Positions 16,817 through 25,992 are shown, counted from the stretch's first letter. The stretch: 64,000 nucleotides of DNA from Paenarthrobacter histidinolovorans (GCF_014647595.1 NZ_BMPM01000011.1:1-64000), one strand, 5' to 3'. A program made the numbers and translations. The notes: generated by a model not told the origin, from the letters alone.

Positions 16817-17077
16817 GTGAACATACTGGTAAAGCTGTTTGGACTCGCCGTAAGCCTGGGCGCCGGTGCGCTCGCCAACAAGACGCTGGAAGGCCTTTGG
16901 GAGAAGAAGACCGGCAAGCCCGCTCCCAAGGACGGCACGGACCTCAATGATTCCCTGCCTGGCGTCCTGGTGTTCGCCATTGTGTCCGCCGGCGTTGGCG
17001 CAGTGGTCCACGTCCTCACCCAACGGGGCACCAAGAGTGCCCTGGCCCGCATGAAAAAGACGGCTGACGAGGTTTAA
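16817..17077 (+). CDS. DUF4235-type membrane protein
   Basis: An 86-residue protein with two hydrophobic segments (about 3-20 and 48-67) separated by a KTLEGLWEKKTGKPAP loop. This is the pattern of the DUF4235 small membrane family common in actinobacteria. GGAGG six bases before the GTG is a strong ribosome-binding site. It ends 3 bp before a VOC protein gene, so the two are probably co-transcribed. Function unknown; the CsbD neighbour fits a stress context. Confidence 0.8.
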   Translation: MNILVKLFGLAVSLGAGALANKTLEGLWEKKTGKPAPKDGTDLNDSLPGVLVFAIVSAGVGAVVHVLTQRGTKSALARMKKTADEV

Positions 17078-17080
17078 CCC

Positions 17081-17440
17081 ATGGCTATAGCTAAATTCCC
17101 GAGTGTTGTCATCGATTGTCCCGACGCGGCCGCACTGGCCTCCTTCTACGCCGGGCTCTTCGGCTGGGAAGTCGAAGGCAAGGGCGACTGGTTCGACATC
17201 CGACCAAGTGACGGCAGCAACTGCATCTCGTTCCAGCAGGTGGACGTGTACCAGGCCCCCGTGTGGCCCGGCCAGACCATCCCGCAGCAAATGCACTTGG
17301 ACATGGTGGTGGAGGATCTGGACAAGGGCGAGGAAGTTGCGCTGTCCATGGGTGCCACCAAGGCCGACCACCAGCCGGGCGAAACGTTCCGGGTGTTCCT
17401 TGACCCGGCCGGACACCCGTTCTGCCTCTGCCTTAGCTAA
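17081..17440 (+). CDS. VOC-family (glyoxalase-like) protein
   Basis: A 119-residue single VOC module pair. DCPDAAALASFYAGLFGWEV is the typical first beta-alpha unit, and HLDMVVEDLDKGEE begins the second half. FLDPAGHPFCLC forms the closing metal-edge motif. One metal position is occupied by histidine (HLDM) and the expected late acid is not obvious, so catalysis is uncertain. It starts 3 bp after the DUF4235 gene and its stop overlaps the convergent VOC gene by 4 bp. Confidence 0.82.
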   Translation: MAIAKFPSVVIDCPDAAALASFYAGLFGWEVEGKGDWFDIRPSDGSNCISFQQVDVYQAPVWPGQTIPQQMHLDMVVEDLDKGEEVALSMGATKADHQPGETFRVFLDPAGHPFCLCLS

Positions 17441-17949
17441 CCCTGCTGGGCCGCCCATTGCTCCACACGTCGGTTGCTTTCCTCTTCGGACAAGTCCTCG
17501 ACGCGGGTCATGATGGACCAGCGAACGCCGAAGGGGTCCCGGATGCTGGCATACCGGTCACCTGAAACAAAGGTGGACAGCGGTTCGCGGATGGTTGCAC
17601 CGGCTTGCTCGGCCTTCCGGACCAGGCCATCCGCGTCTGCGCAATACAGGCCCATGGAGTAGCAATCATCCTCCCCGTCCGGTGCCGGCACCAGGTGGTA
17701 GTCAGGGCTTGGCTCGCCGAGTTGGAGGTGGCCGTGGCCGAAGTCCAGCTCCGCGTGGACAACAACACCACCCATCTCGGTCTGTCCTACCACGCGGGCT
17801 CCGAAGACATCGCGATAGAACTGGATGGCTTCCCTCGCATTGGCCACGGCCAGGAAGGGCGTAAGGCTGGTCAGGCCATTGGGGACCCCGTGGGTGGTGT
17901 GCTGGCCGTTGGCCGCTGTTGTTGACTCTGTGCTGGTTGTGTCGGTCAT
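17437..17949 (-). CDS. VOC-family (PhnB/glyoxalase-like) protein
   Basis: A 170-residue VOC protein. About 25 polar, Thr-rich residues precede the fold, which begins LTPFLAVANAREAIQFYRDVFGARV. HAELDFGHGHLQLGEP and RDPFGVRWSIMTRVEDLS follow, a pattern close to PhnB-type and glyoxalase/bleomycin-resistance-like proteins. It is transcribed towards the plus-strand VOC gene and their stop codons overlap by 4 bp. The sequences differ, so this is not a recent duplication. Substrate unknown. Confidence 0.82.
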   Translation of the reverse strand: MTDTTSTESTTAANGQHTTHGVPNGLTSLTPFLAVANAREAIQFYRDVFGARVVGQTEMGGVVVHAELDFGHGHLQLGEPSPDYHLVPAPDGEDDCYSMGLYCADADGLVRKAEQAGATIREPLSTFVSGDRYASIRDPFGVRWSIMTRVEDLSEEESNRRVEQWAAQQG

Positions 17950-18067
17950 GGCAAGGACGCTACGCGCCAGCTGTGCTTTGAGGCTTGAAGATTCGCGACA
18001 GCTTCACTGCCGGCGGGGTCGCGGTTGGACGGAATCGAGGACGTACACGCGCGTTAAGGGGGAAACA

Positions 18068-18271
18068 GTGACGGACGATCCACGCCAATCAGCTCGAAAT
18101 CTTCTCCAGTTGGACACGGTGACCATTGAACGGTTGTGGATCCGGTATTGGGCGGAAGGCGGAAGCGCCGATCTCCTGGAACTGGATGCCTACGTTCATG
18201 AAGCGCTCAGGCCCCCTGCCTTCGAGCTCACCCTTCTTGGCTGGGCCACCGAAAGGCTGCAGGGCGGTTGA
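18068..18271 (+). CDS. small hypothetical protein, 67 residues
   Basis: A GTG-started frame with AAGGGGG five bases upstream. The product (RNLLQLDTVTIERLWIRYWAEGG, then LELDAYVHEALRPP) is acidic and predicted helical, without a membrane span. It converges on the GAF-ANTAR gene. Similar short proteins sit near ANTAR regulators in related genomes as far as I recall, but I cannot name a family. The good ribosome-binding site and normal codon use support it as a real gene. Confidence 0.6.
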   Translation: MTDDPRQSARNLLQLDTVTIERLWIRYWAEGGSADLLELDAYVHEALRPPAFELTLLGWATERLQGG

Positions 18272-18310
18272 TGCTGATGAGGGGGCTCTTCGCGGTGGGT
18301 TCCGTCCTGG

Positions 18311-19036
18311 CTATGATCGACGGTCGGCCACGCCGCTGACCAACGCCCGGGCCAGTTCATGCAGTTTTTGGTTCCTGTCGTTGGAAGCTTTCTTCAGGAT
18401 CCGGAAGGCTTCATCCGGGGTGCACCGGTTCTGCGAAATGATGACACCGCATGCCGTGTCAATGACCGACCTGGTTTGCATGGCGGCGTCAAGGTTCTCC
18501 GCTGCTTCGTTCAGGGTAGTTATCCGGATGGCTACCCGCAGCGCCTTGCCTGCGATTCCCGCGAAGGTCAGCGTGTCAGCAACCGCCTCGCGGGTAAAGG
18601 TGCCGGGCTTGGGGGCGAAGAAGTTCAAGACAGCTGCGGAGTCCTGCTCCAGCTCCATCGGCACGCCAAGAGTGCTCCGCATTCCGACGGCGGCCAGCTC
18701 CTGGCAGTAGTTTTCCCATTGCGGAGAAGCCAGCGCGTCATCGAGAAGGACGGGGCGCCCACTCTCCAAGGCATCGATGCAGGGTCCTTGCTCCAGTGAC
18801 TGCTCGATTCGGTCCAGCAGCATCGCCTGTTCGCTGCTGCCTCCAATGGTTGCAGTCCGTTTGCGCCGGCCCAACGTCACCGCGCACTCAATTGCTGTTC
18901 CTGTGGACCGGGACGCCACCGCCGCGCCCAGTTCAGTAAGCCCGTTCAGGAAAATCCTGATGTCTTCGGAACTGGCAAGCAGATCAGCCAGCTTGTTGGC
19001 GTCATCCGACCAGTCCTCCGCGGCCCCGGAACGCAT
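18311..19036 (-). CDS. GAF and ANTAR domain regulator
   Basis: A 241-residue signalling protein. A GAF sensor domain (about 15-165) contains LEQGPCIDALESGRPV and MRSTLGVPMEL. A C-terminal ANTAR domain (about 180-232) has the helices AAMQTRSVIDTACGVIISQ and TPDEAFRILKKAS. ANTAR domains bind paired hairpins in nascent RNA and prevent termination; the GAF part should sense a ligand or redox state. The frame stays open upstream to 19348, but that part overlaps the divergent araC-type gene and looks non-coding, so I chose the ATG at 19036. Its target RNA is not evident here. Confidence 0.85.
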   Translation of the reverse strand: MRSGAAEDWSDDANKLADLLASSEDIRIFLNGLTELGAAVASRSTGTAIECAVTLGRRKRTATIGGSSEQAMLLDRIEQSLEQGPCIDALESGRPVLLDDALASPQWENYCQELAAVGMRSTLGVPMELEQDSAAVLNFFAPKPGTFTREAVADTLTFAGIAGKALRVAIRITTLNEAAENLDAAMQTRSVIDTACGVIISQNRCTPDEAFRILKKASNDRNQKLHELARALVSGVADRRS

Positions 19037-19301
19037 AAAAACCACCCGCCCTTCGCAAACAAGAACCAAGTAATAAGGGGCCTCCCTGCTGAAGCCCGGG
19101 ACACTTCGGTGCGCGAAGGTCCGGAAAATATGAAGCCCCAGACCCCGGTGGCACGAAAGTTCCGGCAATAATCTAGCAGCAATTCCGGCCATGGCGGGCG
19201 CGGCTTTTCGCTCTCGCCGGGCGGTGCCGCTGGTGGTCCCTGCAGTTGGGCACACGGGCGGTATATTCGTCGCTGACGGCGGAACACCGAACGGAGGTCC
19301 T

Positions 19302-20108
19302 GTGGAGAGCTCCTTCAAGGGCGTCCTGTATCCGGCGCGGCTGCCCACCTTTCATCGCCTCCCGGCGCCCGATGACATTTCCCATCTGGTGCGGTGGTTC
19401 TGGATCCCCGAATGGGATATCGAGCCCGGCCGGTCCTCCCGGCAGCACTTGATCGCCTACCCTGCCTCCAATCTGGTGGTGCAAAGCGGAACTGCCGGTC
19501 TTTCGGGACCCACAACCCGGGCGGCTTTTCGGGACCTCACCGGCAAGGGATGGGCCGTGGGCGCACTGCTGCGCCCAGCTGCAGTCCCGCTCTTCACGGA
19601 CAACCCCGGGGCCTTGCGCGACCAGGAAGTGGCGTTGCCACTCGAAACGCTTGTCTCCGCTGTGTCAACTGCCATGGAGCCGCCTTCCGGAAGGACACGG
19701 CCCGACGGCGGCACCCGCCGCGAGCGTGCCGTGGCTGCGTTTGCCGGGTGGCTGGCTTCCCGTGATGTGGTTCCGGGCGAAGAGGCGCTGCTCGCCAACC
19801 GTATGGTGGACGTCATCGCTTCCGAGCCGGATGTGCTCCTGATTGAGGATGCAGCACGCCGCTTGGCAGTATCGCCGAGGACCCTGCAAAGACTTGCCCG
19901 GAAGTACGTCGGCCTGAGCCCGTCGGCCCTGATCCGGCGTCGAAGGCTGCAGGATGCCGCCGAGCGCGCAAGGTCCGATCCAGCAGTCGACCTTGCCGCG
20001 ATCGCCGTCGAACTTGGCTACGCAGACCATGCGCACCTGACGAACGACTTCCGGAAGTACCTGGGCTTTACGCCGAGTACGTATCGGAGGTCAGCCGGGG
20101 AGTCGTGA
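19302..20108 (+). CDS. AraC-family transcriptional regulator
   Basis: A 268-residue regulator. The N-terminal domain (about 15-150) resembles the ligand-sensing part of AraC proteins with a PDDISHLVRWFW start. The C-terminal double helix-turn-helix (about 180-265) has the diagnostic LAAIAVELGYADHAHLTNDF and FRKYLGFTPSTYRR motifs. GTG at 19302 follows GGAGG; an ATG far upstream is open but not supported. It is divergent from the GAF-ANTAR gene and convergent with dctA, whose 3' end it overlaps by 41 bp on the opposite strand. Target unknown. Confidence 0.85.
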   Translation: MESSFKGVLYPARLPTFHRLPAPDDISHLVRWFWIPEWDIEPGRSSRQHLIAYPASNLVVQSGTAGLSGPTTRAAFRDLTGKGWAVGALLRPAAVPLFTDNPGALRDQEVALPLETLVSAVSTAMEPPSGRTRPDGGTRRERAVAAFAGWLASRDVVPGEEALLANRMVDVIASEPDVLLIEDAARRLAVSPRTLQRLARKYVGLSPSALIRRRRLQDAAERARSDPAVDLAAIAVELGYADHAHLTNDFRKYLGFTPSTYRRSAGES

Positions 20109-21453
20109 GTGCCGCGACCGAAGACTCTGCGGGGGTTTCGCTGACCCCGGGAGTGGTGTTTTCTCCGCTGAAGGCCGCCAGCATGGCCTCGCGATCGAAC
20201 TGACCCTCCCATTTGGACACTACGAAGGTGGCAACGCAATTGCCCAGGAGGTTGACCACCACGCGCATGGAGTCCATCAGCCGGTCGGCACCCAGGAGCA
20301 GGGCTACTCCCGCCACCGGGAAGATTCCCAGGGCGCCTGCCGTAGCGGAGAGGGCGAGGAAGGCCGATCCCGGAACGCCGGCCATGCCCTTGGATGTGAG
20401 CATGAGGATTCCGAGTGCGGCCAGTTGCTGACCAAGGTCCAGGTTGTGGCCGAAAGCCTGGGCGAGGAACAGGAGGGAGATGGAGAGGTAGAGCGCGGCG
20501 CCGTCGAGGTTGAAGGAGTATCCGGTGGGAACCACCAGGCCTGTTGTCGCCCGGGAGCAGCCAGCGTTGGTCAGCTTGGTCATGACGCGGGGCAGCACCG
20601 ATTCGGTGGAGGCCGTCCCCAGGGCCAGCAGGAACTCTTCGCGGGTGTACTTGATGAACTGCCACAACGGGACCCGCGGATAGACCCAGGCGACGACGAA
20701 CAGCAGGGCTATGAAGACCAAGGCTGAGCCATAGCAAGCCGCTATCAGGAGGGCATAGGTACCCAGCGAGCTGAGGCCGTACTGTCCGATGATGAAGGCC
20801 ATGGCGCCGAAAGCCCCTACGGGTGCAACCCGCATGACCCAGGCCATGATTTTGAAGAAGAGTTCCAGCGTGGTCTCCATCAGGTCAATGACGGGCTTGC
20901 ATTTCGCGCGGCCCACCACCACGATTGCGGCCCCGAAGAACACGGCAAAGCACAGGACCTGGAGCAACGAGTTGGAGGCGAATGCCCCCACCACGCTGGT
21001 GGGAATGATGCCCAGCAGGAACTGCCCCGCGTCTTTTGGTGGAGCTGCTGTGGTCTTGGCGTTCACGGCATCCGCTGACAAGGTGGCGGGATCGATGTTC
21101 AGGCCCGCGCCTGGCTGCACGATGTTGGCGACCACGAGCCCGAATGCCAGCGCGAACAGGGTGGCGGCAGTGAAGTAGATCAGCGCCTTCACCCCTACCC
21201 GGCCAACGGCTTTCACATCGCCCACAGCGGAGATTCCCGTGACGATGACCAGGAAAATCAGCGGGGCGATGATCATTTTGATGAGCTGGATGAAGCCGTC
21301 ACCCAGCGGGCGGAGAGCGGAGCCAAGGTCCGGCCAGAGATAGCCGATGGCGATCCCCAACACCACGGCCACCAGGATCTGGAAGAACAAGGATTTGTAT
21401 AAGGGTTTCTTCGCCGCAGGGCTCACGGCGGTGGCGGGTGGTGGAGTCTTCAC
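20068..21453 (-). CDS. dctA: C4-dicarboxylate:cation symporter (DctA family)
   Basis: A 461-residue DAACS-family membrane transporter, expected to import succinate, fumarate and malate with protons or sodium. About eight transmembrane segments plus two re-entrant hairpins can be followed from FFQILVAVVLGIAIGYLWP to the last helices. PTGYSFNLDGAALYLS and TSKGMAGVPGSAFLAL match the substrate and cation-site hairpins, and LLLGADRLMDSMRVVVNLLGN is the family's final-helix signature. The ~35-residue C-terminal tail is encoded opposite the end of the AraC gene. Related proteins carry glutamate, so substrate is inferred. Confidence 0.9.
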   Translation of the reverse strand: MKTPPPATAVSPAAKKPLYKSLFFQILVAVVLGIAIGYLWPDLGSALRPLGDGFIQLIKMIIAPLIFLVIVTGISAVGDVKAVGRVGVKALIYFTAATLFALAFGLVVANIVQPGAGLNIDPATLSADAVNAKTTAAPPKDAGQFLLGIIPTSVVGAFASNSLLQVLCFAVFFGAAIVVVGRAKCKPVIDLMETTLELFFKIMAWVMRVAPVGAFGAMAFIIGQYGLSSLGTYALLIAACYGSALVFIALLFVVAWVYPRVPLWQFIKYTREEFLLALGTASTESVLPRVMTKLTNAGCSRATTGLVVPTGYSFNLDGAALYLSISLLFLAQAFGHNLDLGQQLAALGILMLTSKGMAGVPGSAFLALSATAGALGIFPVAGVALLLGADRLMDSMRVVVNLLGNCVATFVVSKWEGQFDREAMLAAFSGENTTPGVSETPAESSVAALTTPRLTSDTYSA

Positions 21454-21605
21454 AATGGCGCCTATCTATGCAACGGCCGTGCAGGGTCACGGCCCGGGAT
21501 CACCTAAGACGCTATGGAAGGGTTGTTTCCGGAATGCTAATTCCAAGGTCCCGATGTGTTTAATATCGGAAGCAAGTTTCCACAATGCGAAAATTGGTCG
21601 GTGGT

Positions 21606-22088
21606 TTAGCGTTGCCGCAGTCCCGCTGCATCCAGCCAAACAGCGGCCGAAATGACCCTTCCGCACTGCTCGCCGAACGGGTACTCGCCCTTGGGTGTGA
21701 ACTCCAGTGTGCGTGTGGGCAGTGCAGCGCCGGCCGTGGAAGTACCGCTTGCCGTAACTTCGAGGGGCGATTCACTCAGGGCCGGCAATTCGAGGAAGCC
21801 CTGCAGGGTGCCATCCGGAGACGAGGTGGCCGAGCACACCCCATCCGGCGTGCAGCTTTCGTCCGCAGTCACGGCCCCCGGGTTCAGTATGACGTCCTTC
21901 GCGGTGCACCCCGCGTCCTGGCAGGCCTTCAACCGCAGGGAGCCGACCTGGTCCGCGTACTCGGCAGCCACAGTCACGGACACACCGGCTACGTGGCCGA
22001 CCGCTGGACAGGCCACCGGCTCGAAAACGCAGCCGGAAAGCAGCACCGCCGCCCCCGCCAGGGTGAAAGCCACTCCGATCTTCCCCAT
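21606..22088 (-). CDS. putative lipoprotein, 160 residues
   Basis: An exported lipoprotein by signal: MGKIGVAFTLAGAAVLLSGC ends in an LSGC lipobox, so Cys20 should be lipidated and the protein anchored outside the membrane. The mature part has several cysteines (KACQDAGC, ADESC, DGVC) that may form disulfides. I do not recognise a domain. It lies between dctA and mutY on the same strand, but gaps of 152 and 31 bp do not prove co-transcription. Confidence 0.78.
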   Translation of the reverse strand: MGKIGVAFTLAGAAVLLSGCVFEPVACPAVGHVAGVSVTVAAEYADQVGSLRLKACQDAGCTAKDVILNPGAVTADESCTPDGVCSATSSPDGTLQGFLELPALSESPLEVTASGTSTAGAALPTRTLEFTPKGEYPFGEQCGRVISAAVWLDAAGLRQR

Positions 22089-22119
22089 GCTTCAGAGTAG
22101 GACGGCAACCGCCGCACCG

Positions 22120-23070
22120 CTACGCCGGAAGCCGCAACCCGTCGTCGTGCATCTCCGCCAGGCCGTCGGCCAGCAGGCCGTCCAGTGCCCGCTCAAGCTG
22201 TTCGGGCGCCGAGTTGAGCCGGTGCAGGGCGGCCAGCGGAACGCCGATGCCCGACGCCTCGAATCCAAGGTCCGCGGGCGCCCGCTCGAACATGTCGCGC
22301 GGAACGGGGTGGGCCGCTTCGCGCAGGACGGCCATGACGGCGCCGCGAACCTGGCGGTCGGTTCCGTGCCACGACTGCCCCTTGGGCGTGTACGACGGCG
22401 GCGGCTCACCGGCCGCCAGCCACGCGCAGCTGGAGCGGACGGGACACTCAGCGCACTTGGGATTGCGGGCCGTGCAGACCATGGCCCCCAACTCCATGAC
22501 GGAGGCGTTCCACCGGACGGACAGTGCCTGATCGTCGGGGAGAAGGGCATCGGCAAGGCGCATTTCCGCTGCGGTGAGCGCCGGCGCCGGAAGGGCATTG
22601 CCTGAAATGAGCCGCGCGTGGACGCGCCGGATGTTGGTGTCCACCACGGTCTCGCGCCGCCCAAAGGCGAAAGCGGCGACGGCGGCGGCCGTGTAGCTGC
22701 CGACGCCCGGCAGTCCGAGGAGCTCGGGATATGTGTCGGGAACTTTGCCGTCGTGCTGCTCGCAAACAGCGACGGCGGCAGCGTGCAGCCGGAGGGCGCG
22801 GCGCGGATAACCCAGGCGGCCCCAGTGGCGGACCGCTTCGCCGGAAGGCTCCGCGGCCAACCGGGCCGGTGCAGGCCAGCGCTCCATCCAGTCGAGCCAC
22901 ACTGGGAGCACGCGGACTACGGGGGTTTGCTGGAGCATGACTTCGCTGACCAGAATGCCCCAGGGGCTGCAGTCAGGCTCGCGCCACGGAAGGTCCCTGG
23001 CTGTCCGGGCGAACCACTGGTCCAGGGCGTCGTGGAGCTCGGCGAGCTGAACGGAATCGGGAAGAGTCAT
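22120..23070 (-). CDS. mutY: A/G-specific adenine DNA glycosylase
   Basis: A 316-residue MutY, which removes adenine mispaired with 8-oxoguanine. The catalytic-glutamate segment is SEVMLQQT. The helix-hairpin-helix LPGVGSYTAAAVAAFAFG is followed by the catalytic aspartate in VVDTNIRRV. The iron-sulfur loop has four cysteines spaced C-x6-C-x2-C-x5-C in CTARNPKCAECPVRSSC. A shortened C-terminal domain replaces the NUDIX-like module of longer MutY proteins. The ATG at 23082 would add four residues; I prefer the ATG at 23070, which follows GGATGG. Confidence 0.94.
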   Translation of the reverse strand: MTLPDSVQLAELHDALDQWFARTARDLPWREPDCSPWGILVSEVMLQQTPVVRVLPVWLDWMERWPAPARLAAEPSGEAVRHWGRLGYPRRALRLHAAAVAVCEQHDGKVPDTYPELLGLPGVGSYTAAAVAAFAFGRRETVVDTNIRRVHARLISGNALPAPALTAAEMRLADALLPDDQALSVRWNASVMELGAMVCTARNPKCAECPVRSSCAWLAAGEPPPSYTPKGQSWHGTDRQVRGAVMAVLREAAHPVPRDMFERAPADLGFEASGIGVPLAALHRLNSAPEQLERALDGLLADGLAEMHDDGLRLPA

Positions 23071-23195
23071 ACTGCCATCCACTGTAGTGGAACCGCCGCG
23101 AAGGCCGGCCCATGGCCGACGTCACACAGCCCCGGATTGCTGCCCTGCGGCGTGTAGGTTAGGCGCCCTGACAGCCGCGAGCCTAGCCTAGAAGC

Positions 23196-23897
23196 ATGGC
23201 CACCAACGGTAAGCAGCAGTCGACCGCGCGCTCAACAGCGCGGCCGAAGGGTGCTGCCCGCGGCGCCTCCGGTACCCCGGCGAAAAAGAGACGGCCCAGC
23301 CCTGCCGTGTACCGCCGTCGTCGGCAGGTTGTTTTCGGCGGCCTGCTGCTGGTGATCGCCCTGGTGGTTGTGGGAGTACTGGCTGTTTCCGGCACTTTCG
23401 CCGGGAATCCCGAGCCGCAAGCGGTGTCCACCTCCGACCCCACGCAAGTGCCCACGCAGGGGAGCGCGCCGTCCACCACGCCGTCGCCGTCGGCTTCGCC
23501 CACTCCCGTATGCGACTTCAACCTGATGACCGTAGCCGCGAAAACCGATAAGCCGGCCTACGGCGCGGATGAGAAGCCGCTGCTCACCATGACCATCACC
23601 AACGGCAACGCGGCCCCTTGTGAGGTCAACGTTGGCACGTCCCAAATGGAATACGTGGTGATGAGCGGATCGGACCGCATCTTCTCATCCAAGGACTGCC
23701 AGACCGGGGGCGTGGACCTGGTCAAGACCATCCAGCCCGGCAAGAGCGAGACCGCGAACTTCCCCTGGCAGCGGAACAGGTCGCTGGAAGGCTGTGGCGT
23801 GATCGACGCCAAACCCGGCGCCGGCGGCGCCTACTACACGTTTGAGGCGCGGCTGGGAAACAAAGCCAGTCCCAAAGCGGTCTTCCAGCTGAACTGA
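23196..23897 (+). CDS. membrane-anchored extracytoplasmic protein, unknown function
   Basis: A 233-residue protein with a basic N-terminus (about 1-45, ending KKRRPSPAVYRRRR), one membrane span (about 46-66, VVFGGLLLVIALVVVGVLAV) and a Ser/Thr/Pro linker (about 75-105). The external domain has cysteines in PVCDF, APCEV, KDCQ and GCGV that could pair. The beta-rich pattern of ITNGNAAPCEVNVG resembles small immunoglobulin-like secreted domains, but I cannot name the family. It converges with disA across a 37-bp gap. Confidence 0.75.
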   Translation: MATNGKQQSTARSTARPKGAARGASGTPAKKRRPSPAVYRRRRQVVFGGLLLVIALVVVGVLAVSGTFAGNPEPQAVSTSDPTQVPTQGSAPSTTPSPSASPTPVCDFNLMTVAAKTDKPAYGADEKPLLTMTITNGNAAPCEVNVGTSQMEYVVMSGSDRIFSSKDCQTGGVDLVKTIQPGKSETANFPWQRNRSLEGCGVIDAKPGAGGAYYTFEARLGNKASPKAVFQLN

Positions 23898-23934
23898 TAA
23901 AAGCCGGGAAAAGCGCCCGACGGCGACCGGCGGC

Positions 23935-25011
23935 TTAGAGGAACCGGTCCAGCAGGCTCGCCTCGGCCATGCGGCTGAGGCCTTCGCGGACCGTACGGGC
24001 CCGCTGATCGCCGATGCCGTCCACGGTCATGAGGTCATCAATTGTGGCTGCCATCAGGTTCTGCAGCCCGCCGAAGTAGTCCACCAGGCGGTCGGCCACG
24101 GCCTTGGGTACGGACTTCAGCCCGGACAGCAAACGGTAGCCGCGCGGCTGGACTACCGCGTCCAACTGCTCAACACCACCGGCGAAACCGATGATGTGTG
24201 CGATGCGGCTGAGGTCGATCAGTTCAGTGGGGCCCAGGTTGAGCAGCGCCTGCACCGCTTCCTCGATCTCTTCAGGCGTGGTGTTGGGGTCCGAGTAGTC
24301 GCGGATGATCACTTCGCTGCCGGGTCCGCGGCCCACCGTGAGTTCCTCAACCTGCAGTGACAACAAGCGGCCGTCTTCGCCAAGTTCAAGAACGTACTGG
24401 GCAATCTCCTCCGAGATGCGCCGGACCATTTCCTGGCGCTGCAGAGTCACCGCAACGTCCCTCACCGTGACCAAGGCCTCGATTTCCAGGGCCGAAAGTG
24501 AACTCGTGACCTGGTCCAACCTGGCACTGTACCGCTCCAGCGTGGCCAGTGCCTGGTTGGCTCGGGCCAGAACCTTCTCCGACCCTTCCAGGACGTGGCG
24601 CAGGCCGTTCACGTACAACGCGATGATCTGCATCGACTGGCTCACCGAAATGACGGGAACACCTGTTTGGATCGCGACGCGCTCGGCCGTTCGGTGCCGG
24701 GTACCGGACTCCTGGGTTTCGATGCTCGAATCCGGGACCAGCTGGACGGCGGCGCGGACAATGTTGCTGGCGTCTTTGTCGCAAATGATGGCACCGTCCA
24801 TCTTTGCCAGCTCGCGAAGGCGCGTCGGTGAGAAATCGATGCCGATATCGAAGCCACCCGAACAGATGGAATCGATGGTGCGGTCATATCCCAGCACGAT
24901 CAAGGCGCCGGTGCGCCCGCGGAGGATGCGCTCCAGGCCGTCGCGCAACGGAGTTCCGGGTGCGACTCTGGCCAGAGTCGCCTTGAGCGACTCTTCCGGG
25001 CTCCGGGCCAT
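23935..25011 (-). CDS. disA: diadenylate cyclase / DNA-integrity scanning protein DisA
   Basis: A 358-residue DisA, which makes cyclic di-AMP from two ATP and scans DNA for branched structures. The N-terminal DAC domain has the DGA motif in MDGAIICDKDA and the RHR motif in GTRHRTAERVA. A linker helical domain is followed by a C-terminal helix-hairpin-helix region with LLSGLKSVPKAVADRLVDYFGG and DGIGDQRARTV. The frame is open to 25110, but the ATG at 25011 has AAGGGA six bases upstream and starts MARSPEESL as in relatives. It lies with radA, as is common for disA. Confidence 0.95.
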   Translation of the reverse strand: MARSPEESLKATLARVAPGTPLRDGLERILRGRTGALIVLGYDRTIDSICSGGFDIGIDFSPTRLRELAKMDGAIICDKDASNIVRAAVQLVPDSSIETQESGTRHRTAERVAIQTGVPVISVSQSMQIIALYVNGLRHVLEGSEKVLARANQALATLERYSARLDQVTSSLSALEIEALVTVRDVAVTLQRQEMVRRISEEIAQYVLELGEDGRLLSLQVEELTVGRGPGSEVIIRDYSDPNTTPEEIEEAVQALLNLGPTELIDLSRIAHIIGFAGGVEQLDAVVQPRGYRLLSGLKSVPKAVADRLVDYFGGLQNLMAATIDDLMTVDGIGDQRARTVREGLSRMAEASLLDRFL

Positions 25012-25315
25012 AGGGTTTCCCTTCGAAGGTGCAAGCCCATGGCTCGCAGACATGCTGAATGCGGCGTCCGTTGGCGCATTCGAAAAATGGCCTTGTGACG
25101 CCAAGCTCAATGATAGGGCTTCAGTGCATCGTTAACCGCACCAGCAAGCCCCAAAGTGGGCCATTTCGTTATGTTCGGCGGTGCTCCGGAGGTGGGTTTT
25201 CGAAGATGCCCGGCAGGTGCACTTTGCGGATTCGGGGCGTTGACATGGGCGTATATAACAAGTTGGTGTATTTATTGCCTGGCCCTGGTCAATGCTGCCC
25301 GGTCATCCATGTTTC
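25012..25315. other. intergenic region between disA and a membrane-protein gene
   Basis: This 304-bp stretch should contain the disA promoter (minus strand). I see no gene. A TTGACA at about 25240 and a TATAAC near 25254 are too close together (8 bp) to form a promoter. No repeat or structured element is evident. Confidence 0.3.
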
Positions 25316-25939
25316 TCAGTAATCAACCTGCCGCTTCATCTTGTTCCCCAGCCAAAGCATCGCCAGGCTCACCAGGAGGAAGCCGACGGAGATGGCCACC
25401 GCGAACACCACCACGCCACCCCAGCCACCAGCGCGGGCAGGATCGATGAACCAGTAGGGGTACCAGTTGGTGAAGGCGCCACGGATCAGGCTGTAGACCA
25501 GGTAGCCGATGGGGTACAGGAGCCAGTACCAGATGTGCTTGGGCTTGAGGGTGGCCCGGGGAGGTTGGAACAGCCAATCCGCCACCATCACCACAGGCAT
25601 CAGGTAGTGAACAACGAAGTTGACCCACGGAAGGAGGGAGCCGAGGTCCTCGCCGGCAAGCAAGGCACCGAACACCAGCCCCACCACCGCCATGGCGATG
25701 GTGGCCGTGCCACGGGTGACGTCGTCGGCCTCCGAGGGGCGTTTCCGGATCAGGACCCGGTAGCCGCTGATGAGGAGCACCAAGGCGGCGAAGATGTTCG
25801 AAAGGTTGGTGAAGTAACTGAAGAAGTTCCAGGGGTCGTAGCGCATGCCCAGATGAACCGTCAGCTGTGTCCCCACCGCTATCAAGGTCAAAAGGCCAAA
25901 GAAGAAGCGTCCCCCGATAAGCACATTTCTCTTGGTCAT
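25316..25939 (-). CDS. Pr6Pr-type integral membrane protein
   Basis: A 207-residue protein with about six transmembrane segments. The pattern matches the Pr6Pr family: FFSYFTNLSNIFAALVLL early, then VVHYLMPVVMVADWLFQPPR, WYWLLYPIGYLVYSLIRGAFTNWYPY and a last pair of helices. The family also includes far-related eukaryotic FAR-17a-like proteins; its function in bacteria is unknown. The ATG at 25939 has AAGGA eight bases upstream. It shares direction with radA and disA. Confidence 0.8.
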   Translation of the reverse strand: MTKRNVLIGGRFFFGLLTLIAVGTQLTVHLGMRYDPWNFFSYFTNLSNIFAALVLLISGYRVLIRKRPSEADDVTRGTATIAMAVVGLVFGALLAGEDLGSLLPWVNFVVHYLMPVVMVADWLFQPPRATLKPKHIWYWLLYPIGYLVYSLIRGAFTNWYPYWFIDPARAGGWGGVVVFAVAISVGFLLVSLAMLWLGNKMKRQVDY

Positions 25940-25992
25940 GGGCCAATCCTTGCCCAAAGTCAGCCAGTGAGTGGCCCGACACCCCGAAAGTG

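Noticed and set aside
19037..19348. N-terminal extension of the GAF-ANTAR protein
   Set aside because: The extension is not GAF-like, overlaps the divergent AraC gene's start, and lacks a ribosome-binding site.
25240..25259. Promoter with TTGACA and TATAAC between disA and the Pr6Pr gene
   Set aside because: The hexamers are only 8 bp apart and no plus-strand gene follows.
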